From Trichoplax adhaerens (taxonomy: Eukaryota > Placozoa > Uniplacotomia > Trichoplacea > Trichoplacidae), in assembly GCF_000150275.1 (NCBI RefSeq), contig NW_002060950.1:2840106-2904105 (forward strand): DNA of 64,000 nucleotides, written 5' to 3'. The translations under genes and the position numbers were made by a program. Shown one piece after another: positions 1 to 14,732 of the stretch; within the stretch, counting starts at the first letter, position 1, and each line of letters begins with the position of its first letter. The notes under the pieces were generated by a model. The model saw only the letters and a program-made list of their open reading frames with translations. It was not told the DNA's origin and ran no database searches.

Positions 1-2215
1 TAGACAGTAATCAAAAAATAGACATTTTTGATTTTGAATTGCTCTTCATCTATTAAATATAGATGAGCTATCCTACTCCCCCAACCTCGACATCCACAAT
101 AACGTATTGATTCAATAACATTTTCTCATCTCTTGCAAATAAAATGATGATGCATCCTTTTGACTCATTTTCTAGAATAATGCAAAATAGAGAATTTTGA
201 TCATTTGAATTCATTTTCTTTCCAATGTTGTTGACCAAGATAATACTTGATGTTTACCTGAGTTAGGTAATAGTCATAAAAGATTCATATTAACTTTGAT
301 CCAGTCATGCTGACTGATAATCTTTTTATAGCCAATTTGATGTTGGTGAGAAATTGGTGATATTACTCATATTACACCGCTAGATAATATAATACTTTCT
401 TAATTAGAAAAGCAAACAACAGGCTGTGTACTGTAGAGGGTGTTTTCTTATAGCTATTGTTTTTCCTTGAGCTCAAAAGTGGTGATTCTAGTCCAATCGA
501 GTTGGAAGATAGTTTATTATATAGTGTCTTTGCAACATTTTTCATGGGCATAATGATGATCATCGTGCTGCTAACCAAGGAGATAGCTTTTCTAAGCTTG
601 ATTGCTGTCACCTTGTATGACAATTGCATAAGTCTACCGTCGTTGTGTACGACAGCTGTATTGAAAATATTGAATCCAAAATGTGCTCTGATTCCTTTGG
701 CTCTGGCTTCAGGAGTAAATAAAAAATGCCATTTATTAAAGTAATCCAGTAGCTAATGGCTATTACTGGAGTAAGTATTGATTAACTATTTAAAATCAAT
801 AGTCTTTTTTTTTAATATCTGCGGTCGTATGAACATTGAATGATTTATTGGCCTTTACACACCCATTCGTGATGGGCTGCTCCAACTTTCACCCTCCCAA
901 TGATGGAAAAAATTTGCTTAATAGCCTTATTTCAATTAATATGCTATTGTACATGTTGTTTTTTACCAATTAGCATATTTTTTTCATTGATTAAGTGGAC
1001 GAGAAAAGAAGGATGAATAGACTAGAAAGGGGGAAAAAAATTGATCAATTAATACGTTGAAGACGATATATTATTATGGAATAATTTTCGTTATAAACAA
1101 AGCGTTATCAATGGCTAACTCATGATTATGATGTCCAGTAGGTGATCATATTGTCTAGTAGAAGACATTGTAATAGAATAATAAAATATCATCAATATCT
1201 CCTACTATCAATTGATGAAAATTTATAGACAGCCTTAAGCTAGCATTGAAATTGAATGAGATTAAACTGTAATGCATGATAGTATACGAGGCATTAAAGT
1301 TAAAAGTCATCAAATATCACCTTGATGAAATTAGATCAGTTATGCTTGATAAATGATCCATTTATTTTGATCGATGATACCATAATATAATGAGTTAAAA
1401 GGTTCAAAAATGGATGGATAGCATGATATATCATTCAGTAAATGAGGTAGTTTATCAGTATTATCCTTCGGCTCAGTTAGATAGTCAATGTAGGCATCTT
1501 GTAGTAAAGTGGGATGCCCTTATTGACATTGAAATTGAATTTTATACCAGTATTTGTTCAAGCATGTTAGAATTGCTCAATCGGCTCGATCATTGATTGT
1601 CCGTTGGAAAAAATTTCATTTTTCTATTCTATTTTTTTTCTCCTTTTTTTTATTTTTTTCTATCCACTGATGTTGAGGCAATTGATTCTAATTTATACTT
1701 TCAAAATAAGACGAATAGACTGTTTAAAAGTTAACGATGTTGTTAGCTTAATGCTCTTCAACTAGAATAACAATCGATGACATCTTTTAATAATAGACTA
1801 ATGCATCTAAATGATTTGCAGATTTGAATCCAATACATTATAGACGTCATGGGGTGCAAGTTTATTCTCGTCACCAAGAGTAGTATATAATAGACGGCAT
1901 ATTTGATTGACAAGTCATTTTTTGAAGGAGTAATTGAATAGAAAGAAGTTAAGTAGTGATCTTCTCATTAGTCGTATATAGCCCCCACTAACTATCGTGT
2001 GTGACCTGTAGCGACTGATGAACTTTGCTATCACTTGTATTAATTGAAACAGATTTAACCATTCCATCTTTCTGCTGGGCTGCTATTCAAGTTATACCTA
2101 TAATCAACATTCCATTTTTTTCCTCTTGGATCTACTGGAGTGATCGTTATATCATTATTATTATTCTATAGAAAATATTTCTTGTCTTAATCATACTTAT
2201 ATTACCACATTCAAA
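1..2215. other. Intergenic sequence left of Slit
   Basis: AT-rich sequence with short homopolymer tracts. Apart from the doubtful TMEM11-like ORF at 372-740 I see no exon, RNA gene or mobile element. The last few hundred bases before 2216 should hold the Slit promoter and 5' UTR, but no core promoter element stands out. Confidence 0.5.
372..740 (-). other. Doubtful ORF, possible last exon of a TMEM11-like gene
   Basis: An open minus-strand frame runs from about 740 down to a stop at 372. It has no convincing start of its own, so it would have to be a 3' exon. Its last 37 residues (SPLLSSRKNN ... LIKKVLYYLAV-stop) align almost without gaps to what I recall of the TMEM11 C-terminus (a TPVV..VRKDD stretch and a KKIYELYAV end). 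TMEM11 is a mitochondrial inner-membrane protein linked to cristae organisation. Against this, the two transmembrane helices expected upstream are not clearly present. A hydrophobic stretch (SLVSSTMIIIMPM) could be one of them. The plus strand of the same segment is also open, so openness alone proves nothing. It could be a diverged gene end, a pseudogene or chance. Confidence 0.2.
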
Positions 2216-5200
2216 ATGCATAATTATCCATCGTTGAAACGGACTACTGCCATCCTTATTTTATTACTGGCTTTAATGGTATGGAGCGATAATGTGCAAT
2301 GTTGCCCAACTCTATGCCAATGTCAGAGAAAAGCAGTCAGTTGCCGAGGTGCTGGATTGACTGTCATACCTAGAAGTATTCCGCAAGATATTGAACGATT
2401 GTAAGTATCATCATGCAAATTGTTTGCCTACGATACCATTTCTTCCTGGTATCTTTTTACCTCTTATCCATATTGTCTGGTAGGCACTACTTTAATCGAT
2501 CGATAACCAAGATAATCTCTTTCTGCCTATCTTTGGTTCTTGCTTTCTATCTCTCTTTCTGTCTCTCTTGCCATACTTTGATAACCTTTTTGTACTACTA
2601 TCATCATTTATTCCATTCTAGACAACCATTTAAAATTGTATAATTTGCCCTCCAAAAAAAACAACCCTGTCCCGTTGAGGCATGCAATCGAGATGAATTG
2701 ATCGAGGCTTTTCAATCCAGTTCAAAAAAATCTTTTTATTACTACAGTACATTGTAAGACATCAATATCATCGTCTGTTGGTCCAATAGCCCTTGCGATC
2801 AAGAGATTGAAATAACACTTATTTTATGAGTGCTCTAAATAGGCCTTGCTTATAACTTATCATCTTTATTTCTTTATCTACAATGAACTGATTGATCATT
2901 TATTCATCTGACATTAATGATGATATTGACCACTCGCTAAGATTACTCATTTTTTCAACATCCTATTGCAAGAGGAAATCAATGATAGCATTTTGAACCA
3001 ATTTGCTTACGAGATCAATGTTAGAAAAAACTTCATTTATACGATTTGTTAAAGCGGAAATACAATTGGATATGTCTGACCGCTACGTCTCTATCTATAG
3101 CACTCTCTAGACTTGATTGAATATTCCATATGGATGTCGCTATTCCACTTCTTCAATCAATTTCATCCTATAGTGACGAACAATTAAGATCAATCCTACA
3201 ACTTTGTTGCATTAAAGTTGTGCATAAATTGCTCAGATTTCTCTATCATTTTTAATTTTTTTTTTACTTCAGTTGAACATCACTTTTATTATCCATTTTG
3301 GTTATCAATGCTATTTTTTTTATCATGCATTATGGAAGTATTGTCGAATTTTAATAGTTCATTATTTCCTCGATAGAAAATTCATTCATCCTACGTGAAT
3401 GGTGATATTAAATTCTTTTTTTATTCCATTGACAGGGATTTCAGTAATAACAGCTTAACTTCAATCACAATCACCGATTTTATGGCTTTTAATAGATTGA
3501 AGACATTGTAAGTTGCAATTATTTCAGCTTTAGTCGAAAAAAGTCGGATCTCAAATTGAAGCTCCGACTGCATGTATAAGTAGAAAATTCTCCTTCTATA
3601 AATGGATTGTTTAAGTTTATTTATTTAATTGGCTTCGATGATTGGATTGAGAATTGATTCATCGCCATGTCGTATATCGTATAAATATTGTATAAATAAG
3701 ATCTGTAACAAAAATATCATATTAATTATATCGTTGATGAAGATAACCTTATCCTCGATTAGCATTCAATTACAAGTTCTATCATTTTGAATCTATGACA
3801 GGAATTTATCATCCAATGCTATAAAAGAAATACAACCGGGCAGCTTTGATAAATTGATCGTCTTGGAAAAACTGTAAGTCAACATTGATGATCTAGTCTG
3901 CAGTTCTAATCTTCATGAATGATATTTTAGATAATAAAATATTGCAATAAAAACATAAGTGAAGGAGGCGTACGCAATAGCGACGATATATCCAGTTGTC
4001 ATCTTGCCAGCCCACCAACGCAATACATGATATTTATTAAGTAGCTTAAAAAAATAAGCCCCAAAATGGATTGATATAGGATCAAGTTGATCAATAAGAT
4101 GATGTCAATGTCGCTGTGTTGTGTTGCTTTCTGACAAGGAAAATCAATTCATTTGATAAATAAGATGTCATAGAGCTATGGTTATAATATTTTTTGTTCT
4201 ACCCTATGGAACTCTCCATGGCTAACTCTACTTGATCAATTTATCTTATTTATTATTTTTTTTAATTTGAAATTGGACGCCACTTGACTAGACTTGGCAC
4301 CAGTTTTTTTCTCAAATGACCGCTTGAAGGATAACTCCATTGAGTCGATTTTTATAGCAAATCTTATATTCTACTAGTAAAATGCAAGAGATCACCTTAT
4401 GATCATTGATTTATCAGATAAGTGATACATTTCTAAAGTATGATCTAAGTGGCTTACTCAACTCGATTGCATTGACGAAGACAATTTAACAACGTCATTT
4501 TATACAAAATTTTTTTTGATGGCTGATGACATAATGTACTTAGTTTTTTGTCTCAACATGCCCAAAATGTAATGTTTGTTTGCTTAATCGAAAGACCAAC
4601 ATTTTATTGTTTGATTAATCACTGGTCCGCATCTACTTTTAGTCGATGACAAGATATCTTGGGCGGTCTAGCGTATGCGTGTATGCGTGTCTTGTGACAA
4701 AAAAGAGATATCCCGTAAAAACTGTCTAGTGCTGATTCATCATTGCAGCTTGTAGCTTGACCTAACGTAGAAGAATATTAAGCATTGCATTTTATTTTAT
4801 TCTATTCCATCATGATACAAAGTGAATGCTATTACAGTTCCCATCCAAGCGACAATTATAGCTGCTTATTCTATAGAGTTAAAACGAGCTAACATTATTT
4901 TTTATATTCGTATTCATATGATGATTAGCGCCATTAAGTAGAATAATCATTCCATTATTATAATATTAATTAATTAATAAGGTTACAGTGTCATTAACGA
5001 CAATCGATCGCCTTGAATAGCAATCGGCTTGAATTAAGTAATACAAAAAGAATTGTTTTTTATTCATGGCCAATAAGATGCCAACCTCAAATTATTTGAT
5101 AGGGCCTAATTCAATATCAATGATCACATTCTATTATTGCTCTTGTAGGCTATATTAGAGAGCAATAATGGCCATCGAGCTCCTTCTAAAGTAACAATAA

Positions 5201-8200
5201 ACATTAAATTATAACAATGATCGATATAATAGGCTCTAAAAATTGGATAATAGAATCACTCTTTAAGTTTTTGCTAAAAACTAGTCTATTGCTACGTCAA
5301 GACGGTAGCTTTTTTTATCCTAAAATGATACACAGAGAATTTATTTTAATAGAGAAAAGAATTAGACCGTAATACAGATAGTAGTGGTAGATCATTTTCC
5401 CATCATGATGATCATACTATACTGGGAAATATCAAACTATCTTTAAATTCGTATGATTGCTTAATACATCATGCTGATCGATATGAACTTCTTACACTTC
5501 ATTTTTTTTTATACGCAAAACGTACTTATACCAAGTAATCGTAAGTGATTTCGGTATTATAGAAGATAATCATTTGTATCTAATATCTGCCCATATTTAA
5601 TGTAGCATCTGTTTGCAGTATTTTCGGCAACACTAATACAAATAAACAAATATGATTTAACACGGTGTAGTAGTTTGTAACATTATCGTCAAGATGATTC
5701 AATTAAGTTTAGCATATAAATAATTGAAATTTAGACGTCTATAATCTAATTATGACTAACATTTTTTTGGCACGTATTTCAAGCAAGCTTGCACTAGCCT
5801 CTTTCTCTTGTTTTCAACAAATGATTTTATTGAATCAAAGTAGATAAAAGTGTATAAACTTAAATCAAATTTTCTTTCCCTTTAAATCGACAACAATAGA
5901 GTTGGAGCTTTTAATTTTATAATGTCAATATGGATTTATCAAGCAAGAAACACACCTTAATTATTCACATTTTCTTTGGTGGTCATATTTTTACAGCTGT
6001 TTTATCGAACGATAATCCTTTTTTTTCAGACAATACTATAGTATCATTTTTGCATTAATTTAATAAGAATACAGAGCAGATTTTTAGATAAGCAGATGTA
6101 TGTATATATATATAATATGTATATTGGATAGAAAATAATGGTAATATTTGCTCGTCGATTGAATCATAAAATCCTGCATTGACCTTCAAAATCTTGGCTT
6201 TCTCCATTTAAAATATGAATTTCTAGATTACTTGCTGGTAATAAACTGCATGAAATTCAAGACAAAGTATTCAACAAATTAAAATCACTCAAGCGCTTGT
6301 AAGTCTAACTAGATGGTTACAACTAAATTATTAATTAATAAATTTTTAGTCATACCGTAATATTGATCCACGTATACTAAAGGCATAAGGAAATAGTAGA
6401 CCAATAAGTCGATAACCTACGTGGTGGTGTGAAGGTTTTGTTTGTTATTGACATAAAATAGATCAATTTTGGGGGGTCGAACATCTTTACTTGATTCGAA
6501 TAAACAATATTAATGTTAGAGCGATGAGTCATACAAGCTGACCTTATCAGTTTAATAATTGAGCTAGAGTTCAGTTAAAATTGTCGAATTTTATTTTATC
6601 AATAAATTATACAATCTATCAATTATTTAATAATCAAGATAGATTTAATGAATTCATTTCCAGATGGACGATATTACATTCAATTATGAGCTTATTATCA
6701 ATCGATTAATATCTAATGTATCAGTCTATTGAATGAAGTTGATTAAAATTAAATTAATTATGGAAATAAAATTTTAATTTCATAAATAGTAATTTACAAT
6801 GTTGCAAAATTGCATTTCAATTTGCAATCAGCAGATTAGGAGATTAAATTAGCAATCTTCGCTTGATCTTCAAATTAATTTATAATCATCAATAAGACGA
6901 ATTATTTAATAAGGAATAATTCATTAATACCATATATTGTATTAGCTAACAATATGTTACCACCTTCTACTTATTGTCTATCATTCAAGGGACTTGGTGA
7001 ATAATCAAATATTGGATCTGGCTCCTAATAGCTTTAGCGGTTTATCCAAATTGAAATCTTTGTATGTCGACGTGACGTCATGATGAGATCATCTAATCAT
7101 TTTATTTTTAATTTCATCTCTAATAAATAGAACTTATAGCTATTAAGTTAACTATGCTGCAAGTTTACATCCAACTAATGTAGTCAGCTTGGAAATTCTG
7201 ATTTGATTGATTAACAATATGAAAATTATTTTATAGGCGCCTTGATCACAACTTTATTGATTGTGTACCAGCTACAAGCTTATCTGGCTTAAAGTCATTA
7301 TTAATCTTGTAAGCTATGAATCAATCGAATATGGACTATAAATAGAGTAGAGACAAAGATTTTTTTGATTCCAATTCATGAACTACTTTTAATATCACTC
7401 TTTAGGTCATTGACAGACAATAAATTAGTCTATTTTCGACATGAAGTTGTCAAGAAATTGGTATCTTTGCAAAAATTGTATGCTCAATAATTGAATATTT
7501 TTTCATTCTTGTATAATTAGAATTGGTTGTTTTAAATTCATATTTGGTAGCTATAAGCTAGATGATAGGATTAAAAAAGCAGTAAGATAGCTTGACAACA
7601 ACGACTTGTTTTTAACCTATGTCAACTAAGAATTTATACTTTATTAACATTACAGCTTTATTATGTAATAATACTATGATTCCTGTATTTATAATAGGCA
7701 TTTAAAAGTTAACCCTCTAAGTTGTAATTGTCATCTAAATTGGCTGGCTGATTTAAAAAATTCTCAACCCAAATTGCGAGTATTTGGCAAATGCCGAACT
7801 AAATTAGCTATTAATGGAAAGAAAACGTTCCCTCTTGGCAAGAACTTTACGTGCACTGGTAATTACATAATTTTGTAGATTCACTAAATTTTAACAAAGA
7901 TCTTTTACATAACAGTGCTGTCAAATATAGGTTATATCAACACTTATGATTAGCTAGAGGTTAAAGTTTTATTTTATTCTACCGCTAATTATATATAACA
8001 TCTTTAATATTTATATAAACAAAGATTTAATACAGCAAGAATAGTTTGTGACTTATAAAAATAAATAATATGTATTTTTCGTTCTCTAGAAAGCGAACGT
8101 CACATGAATTTGACATGTTCCTATATTCCAGCCTGCCCACAAAAATGCACGTGCATAGGCACGATTGTAGACTGCTCCAGGAAAAAGTTGACGGAAATTC

Positions 8201-11200
8201 CTCATCACCTTCCAATGGAAACTACTGACTTGTAAGTCTGAGTGATATAACGATATTATTAAATTTAATATTAAATTGTACAAGCATGTCTAATGGATCT
8301 GCGCACATTGAATAAAAAACTAGTTGATTCATATAGATATCTAGAGTAAGTTCTCCTTCATAAACTTTGATTTAGGCGTATATCTGGAAATAGAATAAGT
8401 TCAATCAAGTCATTTAGTTTAAGAAATCTTAAAAAGCTAGCAAAGATGTAAGTAATATGACCGCTCAAAGGGTGTCGACTTGTGTTCAATACTCAAAATA
8501 GATTGGAGCCAATTATGCATAATGATAGATTTCTACATTTAGCCTACTAAATTATCTTATGACTATTAAATAGATTGTTAAGCGTAAATTCATAAATTGC
8601 ATCTTAAACATATAAAATAGATAATATGAATTAAGATTATAATTATGTTATAATGCGTCATGGTTTTTGCTGATGCACCTAATGTGTATCAATTATATTT
8701 TAGTTTTCTGATCTTAAAAATTGATATAGTCAGATCTTAGGAAAAATACAAATATTGATTGTCTTATATATTTAGATAATTAGTAGGGATGCAATACGTG
8801 TATTAATTTAGTAGGTACAGTTTATGTAATGCATAAAAGTAGCGTAGGTTATTCTATTTGAATTGCTTCGTATTATCCAATAAAATTAACTGAGCTCATT
8901 CAAAGATTAGATATTTATAAAACTTACTTTAAGTATTAAAATTATTTCATTATCTCCTTTTAATTATTAATTTCTTTGGTTTTTACCTTATAAATTATGC
9001 TTTCAGAAGTTTTGTATTTTAAATATTGTCTGAATTCGTTTACAGCGATCTGAGCACTAATTTGATTGAAGATATACATCCTGAAGCATTTAAACACACC
9101 CCATCGCTGGAACAGTTGTAAGTGACGCAATATCAGAATATTTTTTCTAATAATTACATACCTAGACGGCTGAGGTGATAACCTTTTCAAAATGAGGTTA
9201 AAATTTTAATTATTTTTTTCTAGATTATTATTCAATAACAAACTTAAACACCTACCCACGAAAGTTTTCAATGGTTTATTTGATCTACGGGATCTGTAAG
9301 TTTGACTAATCAATCAATTAAAAATATCATTGCTGTAAATTAGGTAACCGCTGTTTATGTTCGGATAGATGCATTACTTATTGATATGCTCTGAGTATAC
9401 TAAACTGGTACATGATTGATTTTCAGAATTCTTGATGGCAATTATATTAGCTGTATCGATAAGGAAACGTTTCAGGATCAACAGAAACTAAAAATCTTGT
9501 AAGTTCGTAGAGTTGACAGTAAAAATTACTTATTTCATAATATTTGCACGTTAACACTAATTTTTAATTATGATTTAATTTTATAGATCAATTTCTCGTA
9601 ATAAATTATCCTCCTTAGTTTATGAAACTATAGATCCTTCCAAGCGTTTATTAAATATACAATCTATGTAAGTTTTGCATACTTGGAGCATTCTTATTAA
9701 GATCAAAATTGGTAGGCACTAATCGCGTAAGGTGTTACTAAGCTGTTAGTGTTTTTTTTTTTATGTAGATTGTTATCGGAAAATCCCTTTATATGTGATT
9801 GCAATTTACAATGGCTAAACCACCAATTAATTCACAACTCGACGATGCGGCAATTAATTCGTGGTACACTTATATGCAATGCGCCTAGGCGAATGGTAGG
9901 GAATGAAATTGGTTTAACGAGCTCATCTCAATTCATGTGCAAAGGTAAAGCGAGACAAACATGGTAGTTTTGCTTGAGCTGTTTTTCGAATACATAAGTG
10001 ACAATCATTTGTATAATGCATGATCATCTAACTCGTCTTCATCTATTTATTTAATCTATAAAAATTAATACATATTGGTTGGTCGGTAACATAGGTTCGG
10101 AGGGTCTAAGAACGAGCAAGGCAGGTAGCCAAAATTGTTTTATCGACTGGCCTTGCCCTAATAGTTGCACCTGCTCTGGCAGTAAAGTTACATGTAAAGG
10201 CAAGAAATTTACTGAAATTCCTGACAAAATTCCACGTTTAACAACAGAACTGTACGTATTTATTAGTAGACTTTCCGTAGTGATTCTTGTGATAAAGATA
10301 GCAGTATTCAAATGATAGTAACTATCATAGAGTTACCATAACAGAATGCTAGATAGTTGCTCACTATGCGAATGATGAATTAATTTGCTGGATTTCATTA
10401 TTGTTACCTTTTGTAGACGACTTGACAACAACGAGATTAGCGAAATAACAGCAGGGAAATTAGATGAATTAAAATATTTGGAATTTCTGTAAGTTGCTCA
10501 CAAGTTTGATTTAGTACGTAATCTTTATAGCGCGAAGCTTATAGTATTTATTAAAATTTATCGTGTATAATAATAGGAGTGTTAGCAAAAATAAAGTAAC
10601 CAAGATCGCTGATGGTGTCTTTAAAGATCTTCAGAACTTGAAGCACTTGTAAGCAAATAAATTTTATATTATTGTGTTGCATTATATCTTTATTACGTGT
10701 AAGCATTGAATCAACGATATTTTTCACATTTATTCAAGAGCCCTAACAGATAATGATTTAGAATCCCTATCTCCGATGCAGTTTTTGGGTTTAGCGAATT
10801 TGGAGAGATTGTACGTTTGCTAGTTATTGAAAACAGTATATTGTAATCATTTAATGACTAACTCGACTACTAAATCGATATTACAATTTAAGTAAATTTG
10901 CGAATGAGAGTTTAATGGCTTGTTGCATTAATTATTACGTATAGCTTTCCGTGAAATTTTATATCGTGGAATAGGCATGATCGTTTAAGTCCTCTACCCT
11001 TCCATTTATTTAGGTTTCTAACTCGCAATAAAATCAAATGCTTAAACGAAGATACATTTCAATACTTGCCTAATTTACAATATTTGTAAGTGATTAGCTG
11101 AAATTGTTCGTGTAAACTATTAAGAAATGTTCGAAAATTGATAGATCCCACAGATAATAAATTGTTTAAATTCAATTTTATAGATTTTTACCAGAGAATC

Positions 11201-14200
11201 AGATTGTTAACATTGAAGAAGGAACATTTAGTTACTTCAAATCTCTAAATGTCCTGTAAGAGCAAACTATGCATCTTAGTATCATTTATTTAAGTATTTG
11301 AAATTAAGTTTGCCAATATTGCAGCTACCGCAACTGCAATTATCTATAGCTTATTTTGGCTTTGAATATCGTTAATTTGTAATGATTAAATTGTTAATCA
11401 TTTTGTCATCAGACGCCTTGCCGAAAATCCTTTGGTGTGTGATTGCTATCTTAAATGGCTAGCTGAATGGCTAAGGAAGCAAAATGTGAAAGCAGATAGT
11501 GTACAATGTTTCAAGCCAGACAACTTTCATGGTTATGAAATTGATAATATGAAAGCTTCATCATTTCAATGCTTAGGTATAGCTTTCTTCAGTACTGACT
11601 TCTTTTCGCTACTCATCAATTTATGATTAAAATATCAGTACAGCTTAGAAATGGTTTTCAAAACTAACTAGGAAAAAGAAAAGATCGATGCGAAGCAGTA
11701 AATCACTGCCCCGACGGATGCAGTTGCTACGGAACGGAAGTTGATTGTAATCGCCGCGGATTAACCACTGTTCCATCATTAATTCCAACGGATACTACAC
11801 AACTGTAAGTGAGAAGGATGGATACATGAATAAGCAAAAATTAAATAAGTAGTGTAAAATATCAATTTCTGCTGAACTGAATATGCTATTCCTGAACATC
11901 AGCATGGGATATTAATAACGTTTTCTACTGGGAAAGAATGTACTTTCTTTAATCAAGAGCTCTAAATTTAAGCTGGTCGTTATTTTCTATCTTTCAGGGA
12001 CTTAAGTCACAATAATATAACTGTCATCCCAGATTTTGCCTTTAAAAATTTAGCTCGACTGCAATATTTGTAAGTATGGAATTGATTTAGATATTGCAAT
12101 ATCATTTGACCTTCATATGAAAAATCGAGTAATGACTATGATAGATATTTGCTGATTTATAGTTATACATTTATTTATAACCGTATAGAATCTTAAATGG
12201 GAATAAGATTGGATGCTTGTCAAACGTTAATGCTTTCGCTGGACTTTATTCATTACAGTACCTGTATGTATTAACAGAGATTGTGATTTTATAGTAATTC
12301 ATTTGAACTAAATGATATTACATTTTATTACGTGATCATCAGGTTTTTATTTAACAATCAAATTACAACTATTAAGGAGAATATTTTCGATGATCTTGTA
12401 TCATTAGTTAAGATGTAAGTATTTTATAGATATAAGAGTTGTTTTCCTACGTTATGTTAATGAGTCGATGTACGATTTGATTAAGGTTTATAAATGATTG
12501 ATTATTATAATTATTATAAAGTGATCATATAGTCTAATTTGTAAGCTTGTTGATCAATTGCATTACGTGATTACTTGCTATTAATTTCTTTATAGCTCCT
12601 TAGAAGATAACTCATTATATTGCGATTGTAACATAACATGGTTGCGGGAGTATCTACTACAGAAAAATGTTGTCTCTTCGGGAGTTAAATGTAAAGGTCC
12701 ATTAAAATTACGAAACCAGTTTCTTAAAAGGTTAAATGAAGGACAACTCGTATGCAATGAAGGTTAGTAAGATCACAAATTTATCAATAGATGAATCATT
12801 AATATCTAGAAAACATTATATAAAAACTAACTAATAATAATTAATTGAATGATTTGTAGATAGTACAGCAGTACAACATACTTGCAATCCTTGCTTGGCA
12901 AAGCCTTGTGCCAATAATGGGGTATGCTTTAATCAAGGCAATGGCCGATATAGATGTAAATGTCCAAAGGGTTACAAAGGTACTCAGTGTGAACAAAAAA
13001 TCGTAACTTGTAGTCGTGCAATAAATTGCGGACCAAATACGGATTATTGCTTTGAAGATGCAGATCGATTTCAGTATTGTAAATGTTTAAAAGGATTTAT
13101 TGGAGACCGATGTGATACCAAGGATAAGTGCTACTCTAATCCTTGCCAGAATAATGGCAAATGTACCTATATACATAGTGATTTTTTATGTCGTTGTGAA
13201 GCTGGTTTTACGGGCAGTTTATGTCAAACGAAGCTTGAATCATGTCATGGCTACTGTAAAAATGGTGGTTCATGCCAGTATAATTTTAAAGGCGATCGCT
13301 TTTGTAATTGTTTTGCGGACTTTACTGGCCCCATTTGCCAACATAGTATTCAAGATTATTGTTCATTAGCTGATCGACCATGTGCAAATGGTGGTGTTTG
13401 TACCAATAATCTAAAGGCGCAAAACTATACATGTTCTTGTCCTTATGGATTTACTGGACCACGCTGTGAACTCATCGATGAAAGATGTATTGGCAATAAC
13501 TGTACTAATGGAGCTACATGTACATCATCAACTGTTAATACCGGTTATTTATGTCTTTGTCCGTATGGTTTTGCCGGAAAATACTGTGATATCTGTGTCA
13601 AATGCCAAAATGGAGGTAAATGTGTTACGAATGAAACTGGTAGCCATCTTTGCGTATGTCCTGATGGCTTTACAGGAGATGAATGCCAAAATATTCATAA
13701 AGTTAGTTTTATATCAACGAACTCTTATATTAAGATGCCTGGACCTAGTATTGATGAGGTATTAACATCCGCTTCAACGATCAGTTTAAGCATGAAATTT
13801 TCAACGTACACAAGTAGTGGTTTGGTAGCATATGATGGTGGTATGGATGATTTTATTTCTGTCGAGGTTGTTAACGGTAAAATCGTTGTTACAAGTACAC
13901 TATGGGGCTATCCAACACGAATTCAATCAGAGCAATCAGTTAATGACGGCGTAAAGCATTCTTTGACAATATCCATTGCTAGGAAACAACTTACAGCAGT
14001 AATTGATAATATTTATATGTATACGACTGAGTTATTTCCTAGCAAAGCGGAAATTGATTTTGCCTCTGGATTTTTCTTGGGTGGAATACCTGTTGGATTA
14101 AAACACTTAGCCGGAACACAAAATCAAATTTTGTCTGGTTATGGTTTTGTCGGTTGTATTAATGACGTTGTTATTAATAACACGATGCAATATTTCCACC

Positions 14201-14732
14201 TGAATAGAAATTTAAAAGAAAATCGAGATATTATGATTGGCTGCACGATTAGGAATACCCCTTTTACATCTTCATATGATCCATGCGTGGATAATCCGTG
14301 TCCCAAAGAGTCATATTGTGTAAAATTTGAAGGCTCAGGAAATATAACACGTACATGTTTAGAAAGTACGTAGATATTTTCTTAATTTAAATTGCAATAA
14401 ATTGTTTTAGAGGAGCACCGATAAGAAAGATTTAATATACGAAAATGAATTAATAAGTAATTATTATCATTTTTTTTTGAATTAAAATTGTAGATTGCTA
14501 TCGAAAAACTGGTGTAGGTCACGTCTATCTGGATGGATGTGTTAGTACGAAAAAAGTAAGATATAGTACATGTATGTCACAAAATGAAAGTCCTTCCCAA
14601 TCCTGCTTTAGCGATGCAGCTATCGATCCAAAACCAGTATTTTATCGTTGTGGTACCCGCAGTGACGTAAAATTAAAAGTTGCCGCAAAAGCTCAGCTGT
14701 GTAACTGTAAAACATGTAACATACGCGAATAA
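2216..14732 (+). CDS. SLIT: Slit homologue, secreted LRR/EGF/LamG/CTCK guidance ligand (29 exons)
   Basis: Slit is a secreted ligand of Robo receptors. Predicted exons: 2216-2400, 3436-3507, 3802-3873, 6227-6298, 6990-7061, 7237-7308, 7406-7477, 7698-7858, 8090-8231, 8376-8447, 9046-9117, 9224-9295, 9427-9498, 9587-9667, 9769-9944, 10095-10251, 10417-10488, 10577-10648, 10739-10810, 11014-11085, 11184-11255, 11413-11576, 11672-11804, 11998-12069, 12189-12263, 12343-12414, 12596-12762, 12860-14365, 14494-14732. All phases agree and give 1469 aa; vertebrate Slits are about 1500. Domain order: signal peptide (1 to about 29); four LRR blocks, each with Cys-rich N and C caps, holding 6, 5, 5 and 3 LRRs (to about 888); seven EGF-like repeats; a laminin-G domain ending [10 protein letters not shown]; a shortened EGF; and a C-terminal cystine knot ending QLCNCKTC. 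The start is the only ATG directly before a good signal peptide. The LRR exons are 72 nt (two are 75 and 81), each one repeat. Strong overall family match. Confidence 0.95.
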
